Assembly (NCBI GenBank): GCA_038240075.1
Contig: JBBSEC010000064.1
Span: 1 to 26,447 of the forward strand
Source of the DNA: DATBAK01 sp038240075
GTDB lineage: Bacteria > Actinomycetota > Acidimicrobiia > IMCC26256 > PALSA-610
Reading direction: 5' to 3'
DNA: 26,447 bases
The notes below the pieces were generated by a model. That model worked only from the letters and a program-made list of their open reading frames with translations. It had not been told where the DNA came from and did no database searches. The position numbers were made by a program, and so were the translations under genes. Shown here piece by piece: positions 8,734 to 16,726 of this stretch; within the stretch, counting starts at the first letter, position 1, and every line of letters starts with the position of its first letter.

Positions 8734-10290
8734 GTGCGATCGGGTGCACCTTACGTCCTCGCAATCGACCTGGGAACGACGGGTGTCAAGGTTGCGGCGG
8801 TCGACCGCGACGGCACGATTCGCGGTGCCGAGGCCGAGTCATTCGCCACGAGATTCACGCCCGACGGTGCCGCGGAGCAGGACGCGGAAGCGTGGTGGCA
8901 GGCGATCGGGCGCTGCGCCCGGGCCGCGACCGCAGCGGCGGGCGGAGGCGAGGCGATTGCCGCGGTCGCGGTGACTGCGCAGTACATGTCGGTGGTCGCG
9001 ATCGACGAGCACGGCGTACCACTCGCTCCCGTCATCATGTGGATGGACACGCGCGGCGCTGCGCGCCATCCGCTGCGCGACGACATCGACGCGTTCGGAC
9101 TGTGGGTCGACCGTCACGGGCTCCCGCCTCTGCCGAACGACGATCTGGCCCACACCGCGGTGTTGCGCGAGTTCTATCCCGAGGTCGACCGGAGGGTCGC
9201 GGCGTTCGTCGAGCCGGTCGACGCGTTGGTTGCCCGCCTCTCGGGACGCGTCGTGGCCACGGCGACCACCGCGTTCCCGTTGATGTGCACCGACAATCGC
9301 GTGTGGTCCCGCGTTGCGTACGACCCCGACCTCGTCGCGCGCGCCGGTGTCGACGCGCGCTTGTTGCCGGCCATCGTGCCGAGCGACGAACCGGTCGGCA
9401 CGGTGACTGCGGCGGCGGCTGCTCACCTGGGCGTCGACCCGGCCGCGCTGGTGATGCCGGGCACCGTCGACTCGATCACATCGGCGGTCGGCGGCGGCGC
9501 GCTCGAGGCGTCGCGCGTCACGCTCGTCATCGGGACGACATCGGTGATGGCGACGCACGTCGACGCCAAGGCCGCCGATCTCGCGCACGGGATCTCGAGC
9601 ATTCCGAGCCCGTTGTCCGAGCGCTACTTCGTCATGGCCGAGAACGGTGTCGGTGGGCGCGCGCTCGACGCGTGGCTGCATCAGGTGGTGTTCGCGTCGG
9701 ACGCGCTCTCGGTCGGGCCTGCGCCCGACGATGCGTTCGCGCGCGCGGAAGCCGTCGCGGCGACCGCGCGTCCGGCGTGCGGCGGTGTGATGTACCTGCC
9801 GTGGCTCGCGGGATCGATGGCGCCCGCGCCCGACGACGACGTGCGCGGTGGCTTCGTCGGCCTGGGGCTGTCGTCGACGCGTGCCGACATGACGCGTGCT
9901 GTCTACGAAGGTGTCGCGCTCAACGCGGCGTGGCTGCTCGATCCGTTTCGCACCTTCGCGGGCGTGGACTACCGGGAGATCACGTTCGGAGGCGGGGGAG
10001 CGCGCTCGCCGCTCTGGGGTGCGATCCTCGCCGACGCGTTGGGCATCACGGTCCACCGGCTCGCGCAACCTCAGTACACCAACGCCCGCGGTGCGGCCCG
10101 GCTCGCGTTCGCGGTGCTCGGCGGCCGCGCGGGTGGAGCGTGTGACCCCGACGGGGATGGCTCGCAGCTCGAGGTCGCCGAGACCCACCGCCCCGATCCC
10201 GATCACGCGGCCACCTACGCGGGTCTGCGGGCCCGGTTCGCCGACTACCACGCCGCCACGCGCGCCTGGCACCGGGCCGCGGCGAAGTAG
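8734..10290 (+). CDS. FGGY-family carbohydrate kinase (xylulokinase-like)
   Basis: 518 residues, the usual size for FGGY kinases. The N-terminal ATP-site motif 'LAIDLGTTGVK' begins at residue 9. The central 'MPGTVDSITSAVGGG' carries the candidate catalytic Asp. The C-terminal domain has 'EGVALNAAWLL' and the family signature 'FGGGGARSPLWGAILADA' before 'YTNARGAARLAF'. The reaction is ATP-dependent phosphorylation of a sugar or polyol; xylulose is the nearest guess, but FGGY members vary widely. The GTG start is set by the leaderless -10 box at 8720. It stands alone with no sugar transporter or isomerase beside it, so context does not help to name the substrate. Confidence 0.88.
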   Translation: MRSGAPYVLAIDLGTTGVKVAAVDRDGTIRGAEAESFATRFTPDGAAEQDAEAWWQAIGRCARAATAAAGGGEAIAAVAVTAQYMSVVAIDEHGVPLAPVIMWMDTRGAARHPLRDDIDAFGLWVDRHGLPPLPNDDLAHTAVLREFYPEVDRRVAAFVEPVDALVARLSGRVVATATTAFPLMCTDNRVWSRVAYDPDLVARAGVDARLLPAIVPSDEPVGTVTAAAAAHLGVDPAALVMPGTVDSITSAVGGGALEASRVTLVIGTTSVMATHVDAKAADLAHGISSIPSPLSERYFVMAENGVGGRALDAWLHQVVFASDALSVGPAPDDAFARAEAVAATARPACGGVMYLPWLAGSMAPAPDDDVRGGFVGLGLSSTRADMTRAVYEGVALNAAWLLDPFRTFAGVDYREITFGGGGARSPLWGAILADALGITVHRLAQPQYTNARGAARLAFAVLGGRAGGACDPDGDGSQLEVAETHRPDPDHAATYAGLRARFADYHAATRAWHRAAAK

Positions 10291-10331
10291 CGGCGAAAGA
10301 GCGGGGAAAAGTGGCCACGCCGGTCGAACTC

Positions 10332-10357
10332 TGAACCATTCGGCCCCGGCGGACGTG
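10332..10357 (+). promoter_or_regulatory. Candidate ECF-type promoter upstream of the lipoprotein/sigma/anti-sigma locus
   Basis: TGAACC at 10332-10337 and CGTG from 10354 are separated by 16 nt. This resembles the GGAAC / CGTC pattern used by many group IV sigma factors. It lies 35-60 nt upstream of a start with a proper Shine-Dalgarno, unlike the leaderless genes around it. Autoregulation by the neighbouring sigma factor is an inference from two short motifs. Confidence 0.3.
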
Positions 10358-10391
10358 TCACGGGCAGATGACCGAGCCCGGAGGCCCAGTT

Positions 10392-11678
10392 ATGCACGCA
10401 GGTATGCGCCGTCACGCCCGCAGTCGCGCGATCACCATTGTCCCTGCGATCGCCCTCACGGTCGCCGTGTTTGCTGCGTGCGGGAGTGGCGGCGCCATCG
10501 AGCCCAAGGCCGTGGCGAAGCCGCTCAGTGTCCACCAGTCCGACCGCGTGCTGATCCTCGGCAGCTACGACGGCGCCGTGTCGGTGCGCGCGACGACCGG
10601 CGCCGTGGCCTTCCGGGCACCGTTCGGCATGGCCGCACCCGACTCCTCGACGATCGTGCAGGCGCAGCCGCTCGCGACGGGCACGCGCGTCGTCGCGTCC
10701 GATCCGTTGTCCGGGGTGCCGCGCTGGAGTCACGACATCGCGGGCACGCGGCGCGTGCGGGTCGTCTCCCCCGGCGGTCGCAACGTCGCGCTGGTCGATG
10801 GCAGCCTCAACGTCGCGTCATCCCCGAGGACCACGACCATCGTCGACGTCGCGACCGCGAGCGGCACGCGCGAGCTGCGGCTCGCGGGCAACCTCGATCC
10901 TGAGGCCTTCAGCGTCGACGGCCGATCGTTGTACGCGGTCGACTACCTGCCGGCGATGAACCCGACGCGGTACTCCGTTCGTCGCGTCGATCTCGCTACC
11001 GGGCGCATCACGGAGGTGCCCGATCGCGACGGCTCGGTCCGCACGCCGATGCCGGGCTACTCGAGCACACAGCTCATGAGCCCCGACGGCCACCAGCTCT
11101 ACACGTTCTATACGAGCGCGGAGCCGATCCATGACGACGGCGAGACGTACCACGCGTGGGTCCATGTGCTGAACCTCGACAGGGGATGGGCGCACTGCCT
11201 CGACCTCGACGAGAAGATCGGGTTGTCGGGGAGCGCGGCTGCGGGGCTCGCCGTGAGTCCCGACGGATCTCGGCTCTTCGTCACCGACGGCGTCTCGCAG
11301 GCCGTCGTGGCGATCGACACCGCGTCGTTGAAGGTCGTGCGCACCCGGATCCTTCCGAGCCTCTCGAGCGACAGTCAGACGTCGCTCGACGCCAGCAACG
11401 GCGCAATGTTGTTCGTGCCCAACGACGTCGGTGGTCTCTCGGCCGTCGACACGGGCTCGCTCGCGCTGCAGTCGGTGAGCATCCCCAGCGCGACGGCCCT
11501 CACTGCCGTGCGGATGGACGCCTCCGGCGCGGCGCTCTATCTCCTGACCAAGGACGCGCTGCTGGTCGTCGACCGGCGGGGACGGGTGATCCACCGGTGG
11601 GCGGCGCCCGGTGAAGCGAGCGCGATCGACCCGGCCGTGACCGTTCCCGGCCGTGGCGCGTACCGATGTGCCTGCTGA
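10392..11678 (+). CDS. Lipoprotein with beta-propeller (YVTN/PD40-like) repeats
   Basis: 428 residues. A basic N-terminus, a hydrophobic core and the lipobox F-A-A-C (Cys30) indicate a membrane-anchored lipoprotein facing outwards. The rest consists of repeating blade-like segments: 'LSGVPRWSHDIAG', 'SVDGRSLYAVD', 'SPDGHQLYTFY', 'SPDGSRLFVTDG', 'DASGAALYLLTKD'. This pattern indicates a beta-propeller, a fold used for binding rather than catalysis. The start at 10392 is set by GGAGG at 10380-10384, 7 nt upstream; an ATG at 10368 lies before that site. It is 30 nt ahead of the ECF sigma gene, so it is probably in the same transcript and may be a sensor partner of the anti-sigma factor (inference). 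Confidence 0.8.
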   Translation: MHAGMRRHARSRAITIVPAIALTVAVFAACGSGGAIEPKAVAKPLSVHQSDRVLILGSYDGAVSVRATTGAVAFRAPFGMAAPDSSTIVQAQPLATGTRVVASDPLSGVPRWSHDIAGTRRVRVVSPGGRNVALVDGSLNVASSPRTTTIVDVATASGTRELRLAGNLDPEAFSVDGRSLYAVDYLPAMNPTRYSVRRVDLATGRITEVPDRDGSVRTPMPGYSSTQLMSPDGHQLYTFYTSAEPIHDDGETYHAWVHVLNLDRGWAHCLDLDEKIGLSGSAAAGLAVSPDGSRLFVTDGVSQAVVAIDTASLKVVRTRILPSLSSDSQTSLDASNGAMLFVPNDVGGLSAVDTGSLALQSVSIPSATALTAVRMDASGAALYLLTKDALLVVDRRGRVIHRWAAPGEASAIDPAVTVPGRGAYRCAC

Positions 11679-11708
11679 GACGGGCGGCGGTGGCGAGCAA
11701 GGGGGCGC

Positions 11709-12278
11709 GTGCTGGAGAATCGGGCGCACAATCGGAGCCGCCGGGTGCTCGAAGCTGATCCGCACATCATTCGTACCGCGGCCGCGGGCGATCACCAGGC
11801 GTTCGAAGTGCTCGTGCGCACCTATCAGGAGCCGGTCGTCCGGTTCCTGGCGCACCTGTTGAGCGACCGCGCGCTCGCCGACGACGTCGCGCAGGAGACG
11901 TTTCTGCGCTGCTACCAGAAGCTCGGCGGATACTCGTTCGAAGGCCGGTTCTCCACGTGGCTGCTGCGCGTGGCGCACAACGCCGGTATCGACGCCATCC
12001 GCGGACGTGTGCGCCGCGAGCGGCTCCGTCCGCATCGCGAGTCGGAGCCCACCGATCCGGTGCTGCGCGCCGAGCTCGTCGCGGCGCTGGCGACGTTGCC
12101 GATGCGTCTGCGCGAGCCGCTGCTCCTGGTCGAAGTGACCGGCCTGCGCTACCGCGAGGCGGCGGAGGTGCTCGGCATCCCCGAGGGCACGGTGAAGAGC
12201 CGGGTCGCTCACGCGCGCGCACGACTCGCGGCGTGGTTCCGTGCGGGAGAGGACGGAGCAGCCGATGCGGTGTCGTGA
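11709..12278 (+). CDS. ECF (group IV) RNA polymerase sigma factor
   Basis: 189 residues. Region 2 spans about 30-90 ('ALADDVAQETFLRCYQKL' and 'FSTWLLRVAHNAGIDAIR'). Region 4 spans about 120-175, with 'LPMRLREPLLLVEVTGLRY' and the helix-turn-helix 'EAAEVLGIPEGTVKSRVAHA'. There is no region 3, as expected for ECF factors, and no C-terminal extension. It directs polymerase to a small regulon, normally held inactive by the adjacent anti-sigma factor. GTG 11709 has AGGGGG just upstream; GTG 11745 (with GGAG 7 nt upstream) is an equally reasonable start that keeps both domains. Its last 14 nt overlap the anti-sigma gene, implying translational coupling. Confidence 0.93.
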   Translation: MLENRAHNRSRRVLEADPHIIRTAAAGDHQAFEVLVRTYQEPVVRFLAHLLSDRALADDVAQETFLRCYQKLGGYSFEGRFSTWLLRVAHNAGIDAIRGRVRRERLRPHRESEPTDPVLRAELVAALATLPMRLREPLLLVEVTGLRYREAAEVLGIPEGTVKSRVAHARARLAAWFRAGEDGAADAVS

Positions 12279-13641
12279 CGCGACGGGCCTGCTCTCGGCC
12301 TCCCTCGACGACGAGATCAGCGCGTCCGACGGCGCGCGCCTTCGGCACCACGTCGCCGGGTGCGCGAGCTGCCGACGAGACCGCGACGCATTCGAGTTGC
12401 TGCGCGCGCGGCTGCGGGTCACCGCGCCGATCGAGGTCGACCTCGTGCCCGCGCTGCGGGAGCGCATGGCCGGCCTCGGGCAACCGGCATTGGCGGTGCT
12501 CGAGCCGAGTCCACGGGAGCGAGGCCGGCACCGGCGCAGTCGCGCGCTCGTCGGTGTCGTCGCGACGGCGGCCGTGGTCGCCGGCGCGGTCGCGTTCGTG
12601 GGTCGGAACCCGCTGCATGTGAACGTCTCGACCTCGAAGCCGGCGGCAGCTTCGGAGCTTCAGGCGCCCGACGGCGCCGCGCTGCTGCTCGCCTGGACGA
12701 GCAGCGGGTTGCCGGCGAACGCGCTCGAGCACACGCGCGCGCTCGTGGGCGTCACCGGCGTGACCGAGGTACGCGGCGACGAGCTGCGTCTCACCGGTGA
12801 CCACGACGCTGCGGGGCGATCGCACCTGTCATTGCCGGCCGGCGCCGAGATCCCGATCGACGCCTTGGCGATTGATCCGGCCGCGTACGCGCGCGACCTT
12901 CCGGCCCGCGCAGCGCCGGCAGTGCGGACGCTGCCGCGCGACGGTGCCCTGCTGGGTGAGACGTCGGCGCGTCTGCGCGGGATCGGCGTCGGTGGATCCC
13001 TCACGTTCGGTGCGACGACGGTGCGGATCACCGGGGTCGTCGCCGACTCGCTCGTTGGCGCGGCCGAGGTCGTCGTTCCCGACGACAGCCCGCTCGCCGT
13101 CCCCACGCCGCGGTTCCTCCTCGTTGCGTACCGCGGCGACCGTTCCGATCTCGAGGACGCGATCGGAGACGCGTTGCGTCGTCCCGTCCGCTTCCGGGCC
13201 CCCGGTGAGACGCCGTACCTCCGACAGGGCGACGCGGTGCTGCCGCTCGCGTTGGTGAAGGCCCGGTTCGGCGAGTTCTGGTACCGGGAGGACGCGGACG
13301 GAACGGTGACGATCGATCCCGACTGGGTCGCGCGCAACATCGTCACGATCGACGTGCCCGGGATCGGCGCACTGCGCGTCAACCGGGTGGTTGCCGCGTC
13401 GATGAGCCGCGCGCTCACGACGATCGGTGAGCGTCAGCGGGTCAAGGCGTCGGCGTTCGCGCCACAGGTGATCTCCGCCGGCCTCGGGTTGTCCCGTCAC
13501 ACCTGGGGAATCGGGCTCACGCTGCTCGACCAGCGGCCGCGCACGATTGCCGTGATGGCCACTCGAGGCTTCCGGTGGGGCGGTCAGTGGCTGCACCGCA
13601 GTCCCGACTACTACGAGTGGGTCGGCGGCGGGAACTCCTGA
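12265..13641 (+). CDS. Membrane anti-sigma factor with degenerate M15 (VanY-like) D,D-carboxypeptidase ectodomain
   Basis: 458 residues. Residues 1-45 form a zinc-finger anti-sigma domain (H29-x3-C33-x2-C36, plus Cys3). One membrane helix at about 94-113 puts the rest outside. Residues about 130-300 weakly resemble the MacB/FtsX periplasmic core ('GETSARLRGIGVGG', 'ITGVVADSLVGAAEVVV'). Residues about 325-458 follow the M15/VanY layout: 'FGEFWYR', 'IDPDWVARNIVTIDVPGIG', 'GLSRHTWGIGLTL', 'RGFRWGGQW', 'YYEWV'. Compared with the family pattern S-R-H-x-W-G-x-A-x-D and D-x-M-H-F-E, His412 is kept, the metal Asp is Thr419 and the metal His is Tyr449 or Tyr450. It should therefore be inactive as a peptidase and may bind peptidoglycan stems (inference). 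Start ATG 12265 lies inside the sigma gene. Confidence 0.85.
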   Translation: MRCRDATGLLSASLDDEISASDGARLRHHVAGCASCRRDRDAFELLRARLRVTAPIEVDLVPALRERMAGLGQPALAVLEPSPRERGRHRRSRALVGVVATAAVVAGAVAFVGRNPLHVNVSTSKPAAASELQAPDGAALLLAWTSSGLPANALEHTRALVGVTGVTEVRGDELRLTGDHDAAGRSHLSLPAGAEIPIDALAIDPAAYARDLPARAAPAVRTLPRDGALLGETSARLRGIGVGGSLTFGATTVRITGVVADSLVGAAEVVVPDDSPLAVPTPRFLLVAYRGDRSDLEDAIGDALRRPVRFRAPGETPYLRQGDAVLPLALVKARFGEFWYREDADGTVTIDPDWVARNIVTIDVPGIGALRVNRVVAASMSRALTTIGERQRVKASAFAPQVISAGLGLSRHTWGIGLTLLDQRPRTIAVMATRGFRWGGQWLHRSPDYYEWVGGGNS

Positions 13642-14540
13642 GACCGCCCGTCGGCGAGGACGGCGTCGATGACCGCCCGGCCCTCACGCTCGAGGTACAC
13701 ATCGTCCGCGGAGTTGGCGACGTAGGCCGCGCCAAGCGCGATCGCCCAACCCTGCGCTCGCGACCAGGTTGCCGCGTCGGCCTCGACCTCGGCGCGGAAC
13801 ACCGCGCGCGCCGCGGGCGGGAAGAGCATCCACGCGATCGATAGATCGGTCGCGGGATCACCGCCGGTGATGTCGCCGAAGTCGATCACGGCCGAGAGCC
13901 GCCCGTGGTGCACGAGCAAGTTGGCCGACCGGAGATCGCCGTGGAGCCATTGCGGCGGTCCGGGCCACGGTGAGGTCGCGACCAGCTCCGCCCAACGCGC
14001 GAGCACCCGAGGCGCGTCGATGAGGGCGGCGATCTTCTCGACGTCGGCATGGAAGCGCGGCGCCCGGTCGGTCAGCGGCACGCCGCGCACGGGGTTCGCC
14101 GGCGCGTCGGGCGGAGCCGGTTGGTGCAGCGCACGTAAGAAGGCCGCCAGTGCGGTGGCGGCGGCTTCGAGATCGTCGGGCGGCACCGCGGCCGCGGTGT
14201 CGCCGGGCAGCCACGGCCCGACGCTCCAACACCATGGAAACCCGAGCCCGGGGCGGCCGGTCGCGACGGGGGTCGGGATCGGGAGGGGCAGCTTCGGCGC
14301 CAGATACGGCAGCCACTGCTGCTCGTTCTCGATCAGCTGCGCGGCGGCGGCACGCCGAGGGAGGCGCACCGTGAGGTCGGCGCCGAGCCGGAAGATCGCG
14401 TTGTCCCAACCGGAAGCGACGGCGACGATGTCGAGCTCGGCCAGGTCGGGCCGGAGATCCGGAAGCTGATCGGCCAACAGCGCGCGCACGAGCGCGGCGT
14501 CCACGTCGACCTCGGCGGCGGGGGTGTTTTCCGCGCTCAC
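13611..14540 (-). CDS. Aminoglycoside phosphotransferase (APH)-like kinase
   Basis: 309 residues from GTG 14540. The catalytic loop 'WLHGDLRSANLLV' (His200, Asp202, Asn207) and the metal motif 'IDFGD' (Asp220) are intact, as is the N-terminal nucleotide region 'GWDNAIFRL'. APH-fold enzymes phosphorylate aminoglycosides, macrolides or ordinary metabolites, and nothing here shows which; a resistance role should not be assumed. GTG 14540 is preferred to GTG 14546 because GAGG at 14546-14549 is 5 nt upstream of the former and touches the latter. It follows EngB by 19 nt on the same strand, as last gene of a CorA-EngB-APH operon. Its 3' end overlaps the convergent anti-sigma gene by 31 bp. Confidence 0.88.
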   Translation of the reverse strand: MSAENTPAAEVDVDAALVRALLADQLPDLRPDLAELDIVAVASGWDNAIFRLGADLTVRLPRRAAAAQLIENEQQWLPYLAPKLPLPIPTPVATGRPGLGFPWCWSVGPWLPGDTAAAVPPDDLEAAATALAAFLRALHQPAPPDAPANPVRGVPLTDRAPRFHADVEKIAALIDAPRVLARWAELVATSPWPGPPQWLHGDLRSANLLVHHGRLSAVIDFGDITGGDPATDLSIAWMLFPPAARAVFRAEVEADAATWSRAQGWAIALGAAYVANSADDVYLEREGRAVIDAVLADGRSQEFPPPTHS

Positions 14541-14559
14541 GGCCACCTCGGAACGCCGC

Positions 14560-15150
14560 TCACGCGTCGAGGGAGAGCCAGAGCCGCACCAGCTCGCGCA
14601 GCCGGTCGACGCCGGTGAGCTTCGCGGCGCTGACCCAGACGACGTCGGAGGGCTCGAGCATGCAGAGGGCGGCGACCTCTCGCTGGCGCTTGTCGCGCTG
14701 GGCGGGGCGCACCTTGTCGTGCTTGGTCGCGACCACGGTGTGAGGGAGCGCGTTGGTGCGCAGCCAGTCGAGCATCTGCACGTCGAGCTTCGTCGGGCCG
14801 ATGGCGCCGTCGACGAGCACGAGGATCATCGTGAGCTCGTCGCGCTGGAGCAGGTAGCGCTCGATCATCGGCTGCCACGACGCGCGGGTTGCCTTCGACG
14901 CCGCCGCGTAGCCGTAGCCGGGGCAGTCGACGACGGTCGCGTCACGGCCGACGGCGAAGCAGTTCAACGTCTGCGTACGGCCGGGCGTTTTCGACACGTT
15001 CGCGAGGCTCTTACGCCGCGCGACGACGTTGAGCAGCGACGACTTCCCGACGTTCGACCGCCCGACGAACGCGACCTCGGCGTTCGTTGCGGGCAGCTGG
15101 TCGACGCTCGTCGCGGACAGCAGGTACGCGAACTCGAGCGGTGCGCTCAT
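14560..15150 (-). CDS. engB: Ribosome biogenesis GTPase EngB (YihA/YsxC)
   Basis: 196 residues, normal length. All GTPase motifs are present: G1 'GRSNVGKS' (30-37), G2 'KTPGRTQTLN' (about 54-63), G3 'DCPGYGY' (75-81), G4 'TKHD' (142-145) and G5 'SAAK' (174-177). EngB assists assembly of the large ribosomal subunit in the cytoplasm. The ATG at 15150 overlaps the CorA stop as ATGA, so translation is probably coupled. The frame is open far upstream through CorA but only as an antiframe. Confidence 0.95.
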   Translation of the reverse strand: MSAPLEFAYLLSATSVDQLPATNAEVAFVGRSNVGKSSLLNVVARRKSLANVSKTPGRTQTLNCFAVGRDATVVDCPGYGYAAASKATRASWQPMIERYLLQRDELTMILVLVDGAIGPTKLDVQMLDWLRTNALPHTVVATKHDKVRPAQRDKRQREVAALCMLEPSDVVWVSAAKLTGVDRLRELVRLWLSLDA

Positions 15151-16061
15151 CGCCCGATCCAGCCCTTCCGGCGGAAGTACCAGAGCTGCGCGATCGTCGT
15201 GCCGACGATGAGCGCCCAGGAGAAGCCGTAGCCCTGACCCCATCGCAGCTCGGGGATGTGGCCGAAGTTCTGGCCGTACAACCCCACGATGAAGGTCGGC
15301 AGCAGCAGGATCGACGCGATCACGGTCAGCCGCTTCATCACCTCGTTCTGATCGTTCGCGACCTTCGACTGGTGGTAGTCGCGCACACCGGCGATCAGGT
15401 CGCGCGCCGACTCGAGCCCTTCGGTCGCGCGCAGGAGCTTGTCGTAGGTGTCGCCGAAGTGCAGCTCGACCTCGTGCGGGAAGAGGTTGCCGGTATCGAC
15501 CTCGACGCGGTCGTCGATGACGCGCCGTGCCGCGTCGCGCGTCGGCGCGAGGGTGCGCCGAATGTGGAGCAGGTCGTGGCGGAGATCGGAGAGCCGCCGG
15601 CGCACACGCTCGTTGGGCCACTCCTCGACGTGGTCTTCGAGTTCGTCGATCTCGTCGTGGAGCGCGTCGACGAGATCGAGGAAGCTCTCGGCGACCTGAT
15701 CGAACACGTGGTACGCGATCATCCCCGCGGGCAGGCCGTTGCGCTCGCACTCCTCGACCGCGACGAGGTCGATCGGCGCGCCGTCCTTCGGCGTCTTGCG
15801 CACGGTCAGGACCGCGGCCTCGGTCACCACCATGTCGATCTCTTGGTAGTACACCCGGTTCTCGTCCGGAACCTCGACCGGCACGAGCAGCACACCGAAC
15901 ACGTAGTCGCCGTGGCTCTCGAGCTTCGGACGGGGCTCGTCGTCGTGCACCGTCGGCTCGGCGAGGTCCTCCAACGCGAGCGGGTGGAGCCGCTCGGTCC
16001 ATGCGTGGCGCAGGGTCGCTTCGTCCGGGTCGAGGAGGTCGATCCACTCTGCGTTGGGCAT
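15147..16061 (-). CDS. CorA-family divalent metal ion transporter, GQN variant
   Basis: 304 residues. A long soluble N-terminal region rich in acidic residues and helices (about 1-240) is followed by two membrane helices (about 246-262 and 277-296) and a basic tail 'YFRRKGWIGR', the CorA layout. CorA forms pentameric Mg2+/Co2+ channels. The pore signature, normally Y-G-M-N, reads Y-G-Q-N (262-265), followed by 'FGHIPEL' where the classic family has an acidic loop of similar length. Start ATG 16061 has a TAGCGT -10 box 6 nt upstream, giving a leaderless mRNA and leaving no space for a metal riboswitch. It leads the CorA-EngB-APH operon. Confidence 0.9.
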   Translation of the reverse strand: MPNAEWIDLLDPDEATLRHAWTERLHPLALEDLAEPTVHDDEPRPKLESHGDYVFGVLLVPVEVPDENRVYYQEIDMVVTEAAVLTVRKTPKDGAPIDLVAVEECERNGLPAGMIAYHVFDQVAESFLDLVDALHDEIDELEDHVEEWPNERVRRRLSDLRHDLLHIRRTLAPTRDAARRVIDDRVEVDTGNLFPHEVELHFGDTYDKLLRATEGLESARDLIAGVRDYHQSKVANDQNEVMKRLTVIASILLLPTFIVGLYGQNFGHIPELRWGQGYGFSWALIVGTTIAQLWYFRRKGWIGR

Positions 16062-16067
16062 GCGGCG

Positions 16068-16073
16068 ACGCTA
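16068..16073 (-). promoter_or_regulatory. -10 box TAGCGT for a leaderless CorA-EngB-APH transcript
   Basis: TAGCGT on the minus strand ends 6 nt before the CorA ATG at 16061. It would drive the three-gene minus-strand operon. Confidence 0.5.
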
Positions 16074-16106
16074 GAGGAGGGATCGGAGCCCGAGCGACCA
16101 TCGGCG

Positions 16107-16112
16107 TAACCT
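16107..16112 (+). promoter_or_regulatory. -10 box TAACCT for the DUF1269 gene
   Basis: TAACCT ends 9 nt before the ATG at 16122, and supports that start over the in-frame ATG at 16152. Confidence 0.45.
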
Positions 16113-16121
16113 GGCGCGGTC

Positions 16122-16724
16122 ATGGCGGTCTGGCTGAAGAGGCGACGACGTATGGCCCGCAATCCGGAGCACGATCCCGAGACGATCGTCGGCATCTCGT
16201 TCGACGACGTCTTCCGGGCGCAGGAGTTCTTCACGGCGGCGAAGCGCCTCGCCGCGCACGGCGACTTCAAGATCATCGACGCGGTCATCGTGCTCAAGGA
16301 CTCCGAGGGCAAGGCGCACGTGCGGGAGACCACCGACCTGCAGCCGGGGCGCTCGGCCATGTCGGGCGCACTGTGGACCAGCCTGTTCGGGTTCTTCCTC
16401 GGCGGCCCGATCGGTTGGGCTGCCGGAGCCGCGATCGGTGCGGGTGCCGGAGCGGTCGCGGCCAAGGTCGTCGACGTCGGCGTCTCCGACGAGTGGGTCG
16501 CATGGTTCCGCGAAGCCGTGCAGCCCGACACGGCCACGATCGTGCTCCTCGTCACCAAGCTCGACCGCGACGCGCTCGTCACCGAGGCGGCGCGGTTCAC
16601 CGGCGCCGAGCTCGTCTACGCGAACCTCGACCAGTCGACGATCGACCGCATCAAGGAAGCGCTCGGTGACTCGCACGTCGACGCGAGTGCGTCGCCGTCG
16701 CCGGCACCACCGGCCGAGAGCTGA
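16122..16724 (+). CDS. DUF1269-like protein with glycine-rich hydrophobic segment
   Basis: 200 residues. The central region is a glycine/alanine-rich stretch ('LFGFFLGGPIGWAAGAAIGA', about 88-107, continuing to about 118) between two soluble alpha/beta parts. The second part has 'TATIVLLVTKLDRDALV'. This is the usual look of DUF1269 proteins, whose role is not established; membrane association is likely. ATG 16122 has a -10 box 9 nt upstream; ATG 16152 has a GAGG about 9 nt upstream and remains possible. The downstream CxxC protein starts 2 nt after its stop, so the two are cotranscribed. Confidence 0.75.
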   Translation: MAVWLKRRRRMARNPEHDPETIVGISFDDVFRAQEFFTAAKRLAAHGDFKIIDAVIVLKDSEGKAHVRETTDLQPGRSAMSGALWTSLFGFFLGGPIGWAAGAAIGAGAGAVAAKVVDVGVSDEWVAWFREAVQPDTATIVLLVTKLDRDALVTEAARFTGAELVYANLDQSTIDRIKEALGDSHVDASASPSPAPPAES

Positions 16725-16726
16725 CC

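Noticed and set aside
12600..13641. Active D-Ala-D-Ala carboxypeptidase
   Set aside because: The metal-binding Asp and second His of the M15 signature are replaced.
13611..14540. Antibiotic resistance gene call for the APH-like protein
   Set aside because: Only the generic kinase motifs are visible and it sits in a housekeeping operon with EngB.
14560..16101. EngB extended to 513 codons
   Set aside because: The extra N-terminus is an antiframe of CorA; the EngB start is fixed by the ATGA overlap.
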